Shown here in pieces: positions 1 to 8,909 of a DNA stretch of 34,276 bases (position 1 is the first letter of the stretch; each line of letters opens with the position of its first letter). Under the pieces are notes generated by a model that was given only the letters and a program-made list of their open reading frames with translations, did not search any database and was not told where the DNA came from. Source of the stretch: Mucilaginibacter sp. (GTDB lineage: Bacteria > Bacteroidota > Bacteroidia > Sphingobacteriales > Sphingobacteriaceae); assembly GCA_016763755.1 (NCBI GenBank), contig JAESTD010000113.1:1-34276 (forward strand), given 5' to 3'. A program made the translations under genes and the position numbers.

Positions 1-3
1 ATG

Positions 4-36
4 ATAATTATTTATTGTAAAACAATAAATAATTAT
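4..36. terminator. AT-rich perfect hairpin, possible terminator of an upstream gene
   Basis: Bases 4-18 and 22-36 form a perfect 15-bp inverted repeat around an AAA loop, followed by a short T-rich stretch at about 44-51. It would fit a transcription terminator for a gene left of the window, but the stem is almost entirely A/T and would be weak in RNA. It could also be a simple AT palindrome. The rest of bases 37-146 holds nothing else I recognise. Confidence 0.4.
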
Positions 37-146
37 TGAGAGTATTTTTACCCATTGAAAATATCTCTAAGTGTTACACTCTTAATATTGTTTTATTTAT
101 GACGACCTGTTTAAAAACAAAAGCGCAAATCCTAACTTAGGTGTAT

Positions 147-1652
147 ATGCTGCCATTACTTACTGCCAAACAGATCCGCGAAGCGGATGCTTACACCATA
201 GCTCATGAGCCAATAAGCTCTATTAACTTGATGGAACGTGCTTCAAAGGCTTTTGTGGGTTGGTTCATCAACCACTTCCAGGATAAAAAACAAAGCATAG
301 CGGTTTACTGTGGCACCGGCAACAACGGCGGTGATGGACTGGCTATTGCCCGCATCCTTACCGACCATGGTTACAAAAAGCTGCAAGTAAAAATCACCCT
401 CTTTTCTGATAAAGCCAGTGATGATTTTAATGCCAACCTTGAGCGGCTTACACAAACCGCTATCCCGGTAACAGAAATTAAAGCAAGCGAAACCAAGTTT
501 GAGGAGAATGCTGATATCATCATAGATGCCATGCTTGGCAGTGGCTTAAATAAGCCACTTGAAGGTGATTATAAAAACCTTATCAATTACCTGAATAACT
601 TAGATAAAACAATAGTTGCCGTAGATGTGCCCACCGGTTTTTACACCGATGGCGAGATTCCGAAAGATGCAGCGATCTTAAAAAGCGATATCACTATTAC
701 CTTTCAGCAGCCCAAAGTTAATTTCCTGCTGCCCGAATCCGGGCCATATATCAATTGCTGCGAAATAGTAAAAATTGGATTGAACGAGGAATTTATCCAA
801 TCCGTTGATACGCCTTACTACTTTGTGGAAGAAACGGATATTCGCAAGATTTCAAAGTCCCGCAAACGCTTTAGCAATAAAGGGACTTATGGTCATGCAC
901 TCATCATTGCAGGAAAAGATGAAACTATGGGCGCTGCGCTGTTGGCTTCATCGGCTTGCGCAAACACCGGAGCAGGGCTAACAACAGCCTGCATCCCGCA
1001 AAGCGGATTAATGGCACTTAATTGCTCCATGCCCGAGGTTATGGCTATCATTCGTAAAGAAGAGGAAACGCCCGATATTCCGTGGGATAAGTTTGCCGCT
1101 ATTGGCGTTGGCCCCGGCCTGGGTAAAAGCACCGATACGTTACAACTCTTGAATGCCATTTTAGAAAACTATAAAAAGCCAATCGTTATCGATGCCGACG
1201 CGTTAAATGTATTAGGCGAAAATCAACAGCTCTTAACTGAATTACCCGAAGGGAGTATCTTAACCCCGCACATGAAAGAGTTTGACCGCCTGTTTGGCGA
1301 ACATGACAACTGGTGGCAACGTATCCAAACAGCTAAGGCAAAAGCTAAAGAGTTAAACGTCTATATTGTGCTCAAAAACGATTATACTATTACGGCTACG
1401 CCGGATGAAAAGCTATATTTTAACTCTACAGGTAATCCTGCTATGGCAAGAGGTGGTATGGGTGATGTGCTAACAGGAGTGATAACAAGTTTACTGGCTC
1501 AAAAATATTCTCCGGAAGAAGCTTGTTTATTGGGGGTTTATATTCACGGAAAGGCCGGGGATGAATTGGCGCTCCCTAACCGCATGCATGTGGTTTTACC
1601 GCAAAATGTGATAAAGCAATTGCCGACCACAATGGCGAAATTAAATGCATAA
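147..1652 (+). CDS. nnr: Bifunctional NAD(P)H-hydrate epimerase / ADP-dependent NAD(P)H-hydrate dehydratase
   Basis: This enzyme repairs hydrated NADH and NADPH: the N-terminal YjeF domain interconverts the R and S hydrates and the C-terminal ribokinase-like domain dehydrates the S form using ADP. Residues 1 to about 215 carry the epimerase signature GTGNNGGDG (56-64). Residues from about 225 onward carry GVGPGLGK and the nucleotide-binding stretch NPAMARGGMGDVLTG near residue 430. The total of about 501 residues is normal for the fused bacterial form. The frame opens with GTG at 141, but the ATG at 147 starts directly before the conserved LLTAKQIREAD region and is the better start. The gene stands alone, convergent with the sigma/anti-sigma unit, with a terminator right after its stop. 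Confidence 0.95.
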   Translation: MLPLLTAKQIREADAYTIAHEPISSINLMERASKAFVGWFINHFQDKKQSIAVYCGTGNNGGDGLAIARILTDHGYKKLQVKITLFSDKASDDFNANLERLTQTAIPVTEIKASETKFEENADIIIDAMLGSGLNKPLEGDYKNLINYLNNLDKTIVAVDVPTGFYTDGEIPKDAAILKSDITITFQQPKVNFLLPESGPYINCCEIVKIGLNEEFIQSVDTPYYFVEETDIRKISKSRKRFSNKGTYGHALIIAGKDETMGAALLASSACANTGAGLTTACIPQSGLMALNCSMPEVMAIIRKEEETPDIPWDKFAAIGVGPGLGKSTDTLQLLNAILENYKKPIVIDADALNVLGENQQLLTELPEGSILTPHMKEFDRLFGEHDNWWQRIQTAKAKAKELNVYIVLKNDYTITATPDEKLYFNSTGNPAMARGGMGDVLTGVITSLLAQKYSPEEACLLGVYIHGKAGDELALPNRMHVVLPQNVIKQLPTTMAKLNA

Positions 1653-1690
1653 AAAAAGCGAATGCAAGTATAGACATTCGCTTTTTAAAC
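1653..1690 (+). terminator. Rho-independent terminator of nnr
   Basis: A 12-bp stem (1653-1664 with 1675-1686, core GCGAATG/CATTCGC) begins at the nnr stop codon and ends in a run of five T. This fits an intrinsic terminator for the plus strand. Confidence 0.8.
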
Positions 1691-1827
1691 TATTAACTGA
1701 TCTTATAAAGAACTACATACTTCTAACTAATAATGATATGACGCGCTACGCGGTCATTCGTTACAGTTAACAACGCGAAATATTTAATTGTTTTATAATA
1801 AATGCCTTTTTTAACAAAAATTTAACA

Positions 1828-1864
1828 TTTAAGGCCCAATTTGCAATGCAAATTGGGCCTTAAA
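1828..1864 (-). terminator. Terminator of the sigma/anti-sigma unit
   Basis: A perfect 17-bp inverted repeat (1828-1844 with 1848-1864, loop AAT, core GGCCCAATTTGC) lies just past the minus-strand anti-sigma gene. Read on the minus strand it is followed by an AT-rich stretch containing a run of five T. Being fully symmetrical, it may work in both directions. Confidence 0.7.
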
Positions 1865-1889
1865 CAATATTATTATAAGTACTTATATA

Positions 1890-2726
1890 TTAAAATTGTC
1901 CTATCACAACCATTTGATCTAAAGTTGGATTTACGCTACCGCCTTTAGGTTCAAGTGTTACGGCAAAGCCTTGGGCTGATGCAATGTTTTTCATCTCTTT
2001 AACAATTGCGCTATCTACAGCTGCGTTATCAAACACGCCCATATCCACCGGTTTACCTTTAACCAATGCCCAAAGTTGATACTCATGTTTAGTATCTGTT
2101 TTTGGAAGTTTCATCGATTGCATATCAACCATTACTTTTTTTGTTGATGGGTTCCATGCCAGTACCATAGAAGCGGCAGGTGTTTTAGGCAAACCTTTTA
2201 ACCGCACAATACGGAAGTTTGTATCGCGATATAAGCTTAGCTGCTCGTCCTTTAAATTAACCTGGTTGGCAAATTTAGTTTTATCGGCCTGCAGGGTGGC
2301 CAGTTGAGTGTTTGATTCCTGTAGTTGGCTATACAGGTTTACCATTCCGTAAATGCTGATAAGTAATAAAGTTAAGCAAGCTGCAAAAGCATATTTATAG
2401 AATTGAGTACGTTTAGGCATGGTTATCACCTTATCGTCTTCGTACTCCTCTTCGTCGCTATGCTTGCGTTGTTTGGTAAATATGCGGTCGTCGCCAAGGT
2501 TAACTAACGTGCTGTTTATAATTTTGCCTCTTAATTGTTCTGATGGTTCAATGGCGTGCTCTTCAGCAAACAACTCCATTGTTTTTTCAATTTCGGCAAG
2601 TTCTGCTTTCACGGCAGGATATTCCAGGGCAGTCTTCTCTACTTCCAGCCTTTCTTCCGGATTTAGATCACCCAGAACGTAAAGTTCCAGTATCCCCGAT
2701 TCAATATATGCCTTAACGTCTTTCAC
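1890..2726 (-). CDS. Anti-sigma factor with RskA C-terminal domain
   Basis: This is the predicted membrane-bound antagonist of the ECF sigma factor encoded just upstream. The N-terminal cytoplasmic part (about 1-80) resembles an anti-sigma domain but has no HxxxCxxC zinc motif. One membrane segment lies at about 110-131, a probable coiled coil at 132-167, and an RskA-type extracytoplasmic domain at about 172-278, including the segment YQLWALVKGKPVDMGVF. The start is GTG at 2726, whose G is also the last base of the sigma factor's TAG stop (sequence TAGTG), so translation is probably coupled. By analogy with the SigK/RskA pair, regulated proteolysis would release the sigma factor. The signal sensed is unknown. 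Confidence 0.88.
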   Translation of the reverse strand: MKDVKAYIESGILELYVLGDLNPEERLEVEKTALEYPAVKAELAEIEKTMELFAEEHAIEPSEQLRGKIINSTLVNLGDDRIFTKQRKHSDEEEYEDDKVITMPKRTQFYKYAFAACLTLLLISIYGMVNLYSQLQESNTQLATLQADKTKFANQVNLKDEQLSLYRDTNFRIVRLKGLPKTPAASMVLAWNPSTKKVMVDMQSMKLPKTDTKHEYQLWALVKGKPVDMGVFDNAAVDSAIVKEMKNIASAQGFAVTLEPKGGSVNPTLDQMVVIGQF

Positions 2727-3280
2727 TATTCATTAAAATGTTTTCTGAGCTGTTGTATAGCCATCCTCAATCTTGTTTTAATGGTACCCAGCGGAACGTC
2801 CAGCTCTTCTGCTGCTTCTACATGGGTGTAACCTTTAAAATAAACCAGGTCGAGAATTGCCTTTTGCTCAGGTTTTAAAGTTTTCACAAGGTCTCTGATG
2901 CCTAACAATTCAGGATTGTAAACAGTATTCCTTTGTTCGTCAATGAAAGTTACGTTATTTTCCAGCTCTTGGTTTTTGCCCTGGTTCTTAAAATCTTTAG
3001 ATCTTACTTTATCGATGGCCAAATTGCGTGCAATGTTTACCATCCAGGTAAATAATCTCCCTTTATCTGCACTATAGCTCGCGAATGAGTGCCAGATTTT
3101 CACAAAAGTTTCCTGCAAAATATCCTCAGCCGCCGCTTCCTCTGTAACAATACGTATGATGACACCATATAATGATGCCGAATACATATCGTACAGCGCC
3201 TCAACAGCAATTTTCTCGCGGTTGCGCAGTGCCTGTATCAGGTTTTCTTCTGATAATGATATTTTACGTTTGGGGCTCAA
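2726..3280 (-). CDS. ECF-type RNA polymerase sigma factor (SigK-like)
   Basis: This is a sigma-70 family ECF factor. It has region 2 (from about LYDMYSASLYG through the DILQETFVKIW and GRLFTWMVNIARNLAID segments) and region 4 (KPEQKAILDLVYFKGYTHVEAAEELDVPLGTIKTR), with a GTIKTRLR helix-turn-helix. No ATG precedes the conserved part. The frame opens at a TTG at 3352 inside lipA, but that extension has no sigma-like sequence. The TTG at 3280 gives a normal 184-residue protein that does not overlap lipA, whose stop is at 3306, so I prefer it. The start remains uncertain. The gene is followed by its anti-sigma factor with a one-base overlap. Confidence 0.9.
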   Translation of the reverse strand: MSPKRKISLSEENLIQALRNREKIAVEALYDMYSASLYGVIIRIVTEEAAAEDILQETFVKIWHSFASYSADKGRLFTWMVNIARNLAIDKVRSKDFKNQGKNQELENNVTFIDEQRNTVYNPELLGIRDLVKTLKPEQKAILDLVYFKGYTHVEAAEELDVPLGTIKTRLRMAIQQLRKHFNE

Positions 3281-3305
3281 ATTGTTGTAAGATAGAAAGG
3301 AAATA

Positions 3306-4184
3306 TCACATGTCAAACAAATGTTTTTCTGCGTGATAAGAAGAACGCACAAGCGGACCGCTTTCTACGTATTTAAATCCTTTTTTAAGTCCCCATTGTT
3401 TGTATGATGCAAACTGATCCGGATGTATCCAGTCAATAACCGGATGGTGGTTGCGGGTAGGTTGCAGGTACTGGCCAAGTGTAAGTATATGTACGCCTGC
3501 ATCCAATAGATCGTCCATAGCTTCAAGCACATCTTCTTCGCGCTCACCAAGGCCAAGCATGATGCCTGATTTAGTACGAAGGCCTGCGTCCGAGATCCTG
3601 CGTAAAGCTTCTAAACTGCGGTCGTATTTTGCTTGTATACGTACTTCGCGGGTTAAGCGGCGCACGGTTTCAAGATTGTGCGATACTACTTCGGGGCGAA
3701 CGGCAATAACGCGGTCAAGGTTGTCCCAAATGCCGCGAAAATCGGGCAATAAAGTTTCTAATGTTGTATCCGGGCTTTCGCGGCGGATAGCGTTGATGGT
3801 TTCGGCCCAGATGATAGAGCCGCCATCTTTAAGGTCGTCGCGGTCAACCGAAGTGATAACACAATGTTTAACCTGCATCAGTTTCACCGAATTGGCTACG
3901 CGCTCAGGTTCATTGGTATCAACAGCCAAAGGCCTGCCGGTAGCTACCGCACAGAATGAACACGAACGGGTACAGATGTTACCCAATATCATGAAAGTTG
4001 CTGTACCGGCACCCCAGCACTCGCCCATGTTTGGGCAATTGCCGCTTTCACAGATGGTGTGCAGCTTATGCTCATCAACCAAACCACGAACGTGCGCATA
4101 CTCTTTTCCTACCGGAAGTTTCACTCTCAACCAATCCGGCTTACGTTGCGGCGGGTTTGCTGGTACTACTGGCAAATCAATCAT
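3306..4184 (-). CDS. lipA: Lipoyl synthase
   Basis: This radical-SAM enzyme inserts two sulfur atoms into protein-bound octanoyl groups to make the lipoyl cofactor of 2-oxoacid dehydrogenases and the glycine cleavage system. The auxiliary-cluster cysteines are C45, C50 and C56 ([12 protein letters not shown]), and the radical-SAM cluster cysteines are C71, C75 and C78 (CTRSCSFC). The C-terminal RSSYHA segment carries the serine that ligates the auxiliary cluster. The length of 292 residues is typical. The frame opens at a TTG at 4208, but the ATG at 4184 is the normal start and has a TAnnTTTG box just before it. The sigma factor gene follows on the same strand. Confidence 0.97.
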   Translation of the reverse strand: MIDLPVVPANPPQRKPDWLRVKLPVGKEYAHVRGLVDEHKLHTICESGNCPNMGECWGAGTATFMILGNICTRSCSFCAVATGRPLAVDTNEPERVANSVKLMQVKHCVITSVDRDDLKDGGSIIWAETINAIRRESPDTTLETLLPDFRGIWDNLDRVIAVRPEVVSHNLETVRRLTREVRIQAKYDRSLEALRRISDAGLRTKSGIMLGLGEREEDVLEAMDDLLDAGVHILTLGQYLQPTRNHHPVIDWIHPDQFASYKQWGLKKGFKYVESGPLVRSSYHAEKHLFDM

Positions 4185-4188
4185 GTTA

Positions 4189-4196
4189 CAAAAATA
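4189..4196 (-). promoter_or_regulatory. Bacteroidota -7 box (TATTTTTG) before lipA
   Basis: On the minus strand TATTTTTG fits the Bacteroidota -7 consensus TAnnTTTG and ends four bases before the lipA ATG at 4184. I see no good -33 TTG at the expected distance. A start site this close would give an almost leaderless mRNA. Confidence 0.5.
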
Positions 4197-4442
4197 GGGA
4201 AAAAGCAAGTACGTGCATCCTGCCTGTAAACTAATATTACGCAGAAACGATAATGTACTCTATTAATTATCCAACACTCCTATTCATATGAAGATCGTAT
4301 TTTAAAAGCCGCTCCCGTATATATCATTGGAATAATTAGCTTATCTTAATTACTGAGCTCAAAAGGTTTTGGATAAACTCGTCAACAACTAAGTTTTCTT
4401 ACACTATAATTTTCTGCTAATTTTACCCCCTCAGGGAAAGCT

Positions 4443-5429
4443 ATGATCAATCTTTTTAAGGCCTTCAATCCACTTAATATCCTTTGGCTGGCTATCCTGG
4501 TGTTTGTACTCCGTATCGGTTATATAGCCGAAGCTCCTGATAAACTGCAATTTGTTTTTGTTGAGCCGTTTGCCCGTTTATTATTACCGGTTGGTTACGA
4601 GTATGCGCTTTCTCCTTTTGAAAACGTTTTCCTGGCGGGGTTACTTGTTCTTGGGCAGGCCATCCTTTTAAATTACCTGGTAAATAAATATAACCTGTTG
4701 GGCAGGTCTACCTTTTTACCTTCATTAATGTATGTTACGGTGACTGCCCTTTTTCCGCAGTTCTTAATATTGAGTGCACCTCTGCTTTGTAATTTCCTTT
4801 TAATTTGGATGCTGTTCAAACTTTTCAGCTTCTACAAAGGCGACGATGCCAAATCAACCGCATATGACCTGGGGATGATAGTAGCTTTGGGCTCTATCAT
4901 TTACTTGCCATACGTATATCTTTTTCTTAGCATATGGTTAGGCCTCATGATATTTAAACCATTCAACTGGCGCGAGTGGATCTCAGGCGTTTTGGGTTAT
5001 GTTACGGTATTTTTCTTCTTTGCCGTGTTTTATTATTTAACCAACCATTTAAGCAGTTTTTATCAGATCTGGGCACCGCTCGGCACCTAGTTCCCTAATA
5101 GTATCAATATTAAATATCTTAACTACCTGGTACTTGTGCCCGTTATTGTCATCATCGGCTTGTTCTTGTTTTACTTCCAGAAAAATTATTATAAAAGCTA
5201 CGTACAGGTACGCAAATCATTTCAATTGCTGCTGGTTATGTTTGTTATCGGCGGTTTATCGTTCTACGTAAAAAGCAGGTTCAGCTTAATGCATTTTATA
5301 CTTTGCGCCGTGCCTGTGGCTGTGTTTATGGCATATTATTTTGCTTACGCAACCCGCAAATGGTTTTACGAAAGCCTCTATTTACTACTGCTTATCAGTA
5401 TCATATACTTCCAGTTTAACACTTTTTAA
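4443..5429 (+). pseudogene. DUF6427 family membrane protein gene interrupted by an in-frame TAG
   Basis: Together the two halves encode about 328 codons of a polytopic membrane protein matching the DUF6427 family of Bacteroidota. Function is unknown. The first half (4443-5090, 215 residues) has about six hydrophobic segments and ends ...IWAPLGT before TAG at 5088-5090. Reading on in the same frame gives FPNSINIKYLNYLVLVPVI and then the remaining membrane segments to the stop at 5429, with no other stop or frameshift. One base change (for example AAG to TAG) would explain the break. It could be a recent nonsense mutation, a sequencing error, or two separately made pieces (a GTG at 5136 could start the second). 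purQ follows 45 bases downstream. Confidence 0.75.
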
Positions 5430-5462
5430 CTAATACATTCGTACAAATTTCAGCGGTTATGT

Positions 5463-5470
5463 TAGCTTTG
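5463..5470 (+). promoter_or_regulatory. Bacteroidota -7 box (TAGCTTTG) before purQ
   Basis: TAGCTTTG fits TAnnTTTG and ends four bases before the purQ ATG at 5475. No clear -33 TTG is seen upstream. It suggests that purQ-coaX has its own promoter with little or no leader. Confidence 0.5.
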
Positions 5471-5474
5471 TAGC

Positions 5475-6167
5475 ATGAAATTTGGCGTAGTAATTTTCCC
5501 GGGTTCAAATTGTGATGAAGATATCATCCACGTTCTTCAAAATGTAATGGGTCAGCAAGTCGTGCGTTTATGGCATAAAGACCATGATCTGCAGGGTGCT
5601 GATTTTATTGTATTACCCGGTGGTTTCTCTTTCGGCGATTATCTGCGCTCAGGCGCTATTGCAAGGTTTTCTCCTATTATGCAAGAGGTTATCCAGTTTG
5701 CTGCCAAAGGTGGCAAAGTGTTGGGTATCTGCAACGGTTTCCAGATCCTGGCCGAAGCTGGTTTGGTACCGGGAGCATTATTGCATAACAAAAACCGCAA
5801 GTTTGTTTGCCGCAATATTTACTTGAAAGCGCAAACCCAAAACTCAATGGTTACCCGTGGTATCGATCCGCAACGTGCGCTTAAAATACCTTTGGCACAT
5901 GGCGAGGGCAACTACTTTGCCGATGCTGATGTATTAAAAAGCATTAATGATAACGACCAGGTGTTGTTCCGCTATTGCGACGTGGCCGGTAACATTACTG
6001 ATGAAAGTAACCCTAATGGCTCATTAGAAAACATTGCAGGTGTTACAAACAAGGGCCGTAACGTGTTTGGCTTTATGCCGCACCCGGAGCGTGCTGCCGA
6101 AGGTTTGGTAGGTAACGAGGATGGCATAGCCATATTTGAATCAATACTATCATTGTCAAACGCTTAA
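5475..6167 (+). CDS. purQ: Phosphoribosylformylglycinamidine synthase, glutaminase subunit
   Basis: This is the class I glutamine amidotransferase subunit that feeds ammonia to PurL in the fourth step of de novo purine synthesis. It shows the N-terminal FPGSNCDED motif, the oxyanion region LPGGFSFGDYLRSGAIA, the nucleophile elbow GICNGFQ with C86, an AHGEGNY segment, and the catalytic PHPE histidine/glutamate near the C terminus. The 230-residue length matches the small PurQ form that works with separate PurL (and usually PurS). Neither partner is in the window. Its TAA stop shares an A with the coaX ATG, so the two are probably co-translated. Confidence 0.96.
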   Translation: MKFGVVIFPGSNCDEDIIHVLQNVMGQQVVRLWHKDHDLQGADFIVLPGGFSFGDYLRSGAIARFSPIMQEVIQFAAKGGKVLGICNGFQILAEAGLVPGALLHNKNRKFVCRNIYLKAQTQNSMVTRGIDPQRALKIPLAHGEGNYFADADVLKSINDNDQVLFRYCDVAGNITDESNPNGSLENIAGVTNKGRNVFGFMPHPERAAEGLVGNEDGIAIFESILSLSNA

Positions 6168-6910
6168 TGTTTAACCTGGCTGTTGATATTGGTAACACCT
6201 TAGCCAAGATTGCCGTTTTTAAGAATAACGATCTGATAGAGGCTAAACAATATGAACAGGTTAAGGTGGGCGATGTTGAAGAGATCACCAGAAAATACGA
6301 TCTCTCTCAGGTAATCATATCATCAGTAAAGCAAAATCATGAAGCCTGGCAAACCCTGCTTGCCGATAAATTTAAAGTAATACAGTTTAATGGCTTGGTG
6401 AAAGCAGGTATAAATAATCACTATAAAACACCGCAAACCCTGGGTGCCGACAGATGGGCAGCAGTAATTGGGGCGCATCATTTATATCCCACACAAAACA
6501 ACATTATTATAGGCGGGGGCACCTGCATTACTTATGATTTTGTTGATACCGGCGCAAATTATTTTGGCGGCAGTATATCACCGGGCTTAAATATGCGTTA
6601 TAAAGCGGTTAACCATTTTACCGCAGCCTTACCCTTGCTAAATGCCGATGAAAACTTTGGTGCCGGGTACGGCGATGATACCGCCTCGGCCATACAGTCG
6701 GGGGTGCAAAATGGAATAAAATATGAACTGCAAGGCTTCATATCTGAGTATGTAAAACAGGGTGCCGGGTACAACATAATACTGCACGGGGGCGACAGTA
6801 TTTTTTTTGATACTCTATTGAAAAATAGCATCTTTGCCCCCTATATTAAAATTGAGCCTTACCTGGTTCTTAAAGGATTAAACGCAGCGATACAGAAGCA
6901 CAATGACTAA
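6167..6910 (+). CDS. coaX: Type III pantothenate kinase
   Basis: This enzyme phosphorylates pantothenate, the first committed step of coenzyme A synthesis. It belongs to the ASKHA fold, with the N-terminal phosphate loop DIGNTLAK (residues 7-14), the conserved GADRWAAVIGA segment near residue 92, and the IGGGTCITYDFVD motif with the family's T-x-D pattern. At 247 residues it has the normal length. It overlaps purQ by one base upstream and the next outer-membrane gene by eight bases downstream, so it sits inside a tight transcription unit. Confidence 0.95.
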   Translation: MFNLAVDIGNTLAKIAVFKNNDLIEAKQYEQVKVGDVEEITRKYDLSQVIISSVKQNHEAWQTLLADKFKVIQFNGLVKAGINNHYKTPQTLGADRWAAVIGAHHLYPTQNNIIIGGGTCITYDFVDTGANYFGGSISPGLNMRYKAVNHFTAALPLLNADENFGAGYGDDTASAIQSGVQNGIKYELQGFISEYVKQGAGYNIILHGGDSIFFDTLLKNSIFAPYIKIEPYLVLKGLNAAIQKHND

Positions 6911-8225
6911 ATATTTAAGGTTATTACCGGCATTATTTTTACTTAGCACCGCAACACTTAGCGTAAAAGCGCAAAGTACTGCCACTACCAGTTCTCCGTA
7001 CTCACGTTATGGATTAGGTGATATTAACCCTGCGTTACTGCCACAAAACATTGCCATGGGCGGCATAGGCGTTGCTACTAACCGCATCAACGGGTTTAAC
7101 AATATAAATATGCTTAACCCAGCATCATACGCCAGCATCAATTTAACTACTATTGATATAGGTGTATACGGCAGTTTTAATACGTTACAAAAAAGCGGTG
7201 TTGCATCACAAACCAACTCTAACTTCAGGTTAAACCATGTTGCATTTGCTATACCGGTAAGTAAATCATCTGCCCTTAGTTTTGGTTTAATGCCATATAG
7301 CGAACTGGGGTACAGCTACAGGACTACCGCTCCAAATCTGGGCAGTGGTACCGCAGCAGATACCAATGCCGTTAATTACATTTATGGTGGCGATGGTGGC
7401 CTTACCCGTTTCCATGTAGGTTATGGTTTTATGATTGGCAGGCACTTATCAATAGGTGCAAATGCTGCATATATATTTGGTAACCTTAAAGAAACGCAAT
7501 CTACAGAGATACCAAACCTCGCAAGTGTACACAACTCTCGTATTGAGGAAAGTAACAGTATAAAAGGGTGGAATTATGAATACGGTGTACAGTATTCATT
7601 TGATTTTTCGGCCCGCAAACACTTAACTTTCGGTTACTCGGCTGCGGCAAGTACCAATCTTAATAGCCAGCGCAGCTATATCGTAAGCAGTTATTTCCGC
7701 AATACTGATGGCGACGAGGGTGTTGCTACAGATACCGCGGTGAACAACCAACAGGCATCTGCCAAAATAAAACTACCTAATATTAACCGTTTCGGCGTAT
7801 CGTACCAGTATGACGGGAAATATTTGATAGGTGCAGATTACACCATGAGCAATTGGTCTAAACTAACCGTTGCAGGTACAAATAAAGGATTACAGGATAG
7901 CCGCACCATTAATGTTGGTGGCCAGATCACTCCAAATTCCAACTCGCTTAATAACTATTTTGCAGCAGTAGATTACCGTTTGGGTTTTATTTATGATAAA
8001 ACATATTTAAACATCAACAACACCGATATTAAGCGTTATGCAATAACAGCAGGCTTAGGCCTGCCATTAAGGGCTAATAATAGCAGTTTCTATAAAATAA
8101 ACATCGGTGCCGAGCTTGGTAAACGTGGTACTTTGGTAAACGGGTTGATAAAAGAAAATTATATTAACCTGCACCTTTCTTTCACCCTTAACGACAGGTG
8201 GTTCCAGAAATACAAGTTTGATTAA
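6903..8225 (+). CDS. Outer-membrane beta-barrel protein, FadL/OmpP1-like
   Basis: This is a predicted secreted barrel of 440 residues with an N-terminal signal peptide (about 1-23, cleavage near VKAQS). The mature start SSPYSRYGLGD and the AMGGIGVATNR segment resemble the OMPP1/FadL-type barrels common in Bacteroidota. The rest alternates polar and aromatic residues typical of transmembrane strands and ends in a strand that finishes KYKFD. The substrate is unknown. It lies between coaX and lptC with an eight-base overlap and a nine-base gap, which suggests a shared unit for envelope functions. The family assignment is by pattern only. Confidence 0.72.
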   Translation: MTKYLRLLPALFLLSTATLSVKAQSTATTSSPYSRYGLGDINPALLPQNIAMGGIGVATNRINGFNNINMLNPASYASINLTTIDIGVYGSFNTLQKSGVASQTNSNFRLNHVAFAIPVSKSSALSFGLMPYSELGYSYRTTAPNLGSGTAADTNAVNYIYGGDGGLTRFHVGYGFMIGRHLSIGANAAYIFGNLKETQSTEIPNLASVHNSRIEESNSIKGWNYEYGVQYSFDFSARKHLTFGYSAAASTNLNSQRSYIVSSYFRNTDGDEGVATDTAVNNQQASAKIKLPNINRFGVSYQYDGKYLIGADYTMSNWSKLTVAGTNKGLQDSRTINVGGQITPNSNSLNNYFAAVDYRLGFIYDKTYLNINNTDIKRYAITAGLGLPLRANNSSFYKINIGAELGKRGTLVNGLIKENYINLHLSFTLNDRWFQKYKFD

Positions 8226-8234
8226 TTTTACCTG

Positions 8235-8810
8235 ATGCAAAGCGGGTTTAGACAATATTTACTTTATGCGCCGGTGCTATGCATCGGCGTATTGCTTGGT
8301 GCGTGTGAGAACGACCTCAACAAAGTAAGGGCGATTGCTGCTGCCGACGCAACAAAACCGATACAGCGCACTACAGGCGTTGATATGATATTCAACGATT
8401 CGGCCAAGTTAAAGGCGCGGGTACTTACCCCACTACTTTACGAATACGCCACCAATGATTCGCTGGCTTACAAATACATGCCTAAAGGCGTAAAGGTTAT
8501 CCTTTTTAACGGCACTCCTAAACCCGAAGCCACAGTTACTGCCGATACCGGATATCTTTATGATGCCAAACAATTGGTAAAATTTAAGAAGAATGTGGTA
8601 GCCATCAATGACGAAGGTACCAAGTATGAATCGGAAGAATTGCTTTGGGACCGCAAGACAAACAAGGTTTTCTCTAACCAAAAGGTATTAATGACCAAGC
8701 CTACCGGCGACCAGATGACAGGAACCAGTTTTGAAAGCGTTGGGCTTAAAAATCCGGTATTCCAAAACGCCACCGCCGTTATCCATGTAAGCGGCGATCC
8801 TACGCAATAA
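8235..8810 (+). CDS. lptC: LPS export ABC transporter periplasmic protein LptC
   Basis: LptC links the inner-membrane LptBFG transporter to the periplasmic LptA bridge that carries lipopolysaccharide to the outer membrane. The N terminus holds a lipobox (LLGAC, C24), so this version looks like a lipoprotein rather than the single-helix-anchored form of E. coli. The remaining part, about 165 residues, has the repeated short beta-strand pattern of the Lpt jelly roll (TVTADTGYLYDAKQLVKFKKNVVAINDEG). At 191 residues it has the family's normal length. It follows the outer-membrane barrel gene by nine bases. Confidence 0.85.
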   Translation: MQSGFRQYLLYAPVLCIGVLLGACENDLNKVRAIAAADATKPIQRTTGVDMIFNDSAKLKARVLTPLLYEYATNDSLAYKYMPKGVKVILFNGTPKPEATVTADTGYLYDAKQLVKFKKNVVAINDEGTKYESEELLWDRKTNKVFSNQKVLMTKPTGDQMTGTSFESVGLKNPVFQNATAVIHVSGDPTQ

Positions 8811-8909
8811 AACTCAAATTATTACGCAAACTTTTGTGTAATAAAAGTTTAGTAAAAATTGTATCTTGCGCCTCTTTTTAAGAAAATATAAATTACATAG
8901 AATAGTTGT

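Noticed and set aside
3281..3352. N-terminal extension of the sigma factor into lipA
   Set aside because: The added residues show no sigma-factor similarity and would need a TTG inside lipA. The TTG at 3280 gives a normal length.
3451..4197. 248-residue plus-strand frame opposite lipA
   Set aside because: lipA on the other strand has all catalytic motifs. This frame has no recognisable domain and is a shadow.
4209..4442. Small RNA or tRNA in the gap between lipA and the DUF6427 gene
   Set aside because: No cloverleaf, terminator or conserved motif is visible. It appears to be an AT-rich intergenic region with at most weak promoter-like sequence near 4405-4425.
5088..5090. TAG as a recoded sense codon
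   Set aside because: The second break uses TAA, other genes here use TAG as a genuine stop (the sigma factor), and no recoding element is seen.
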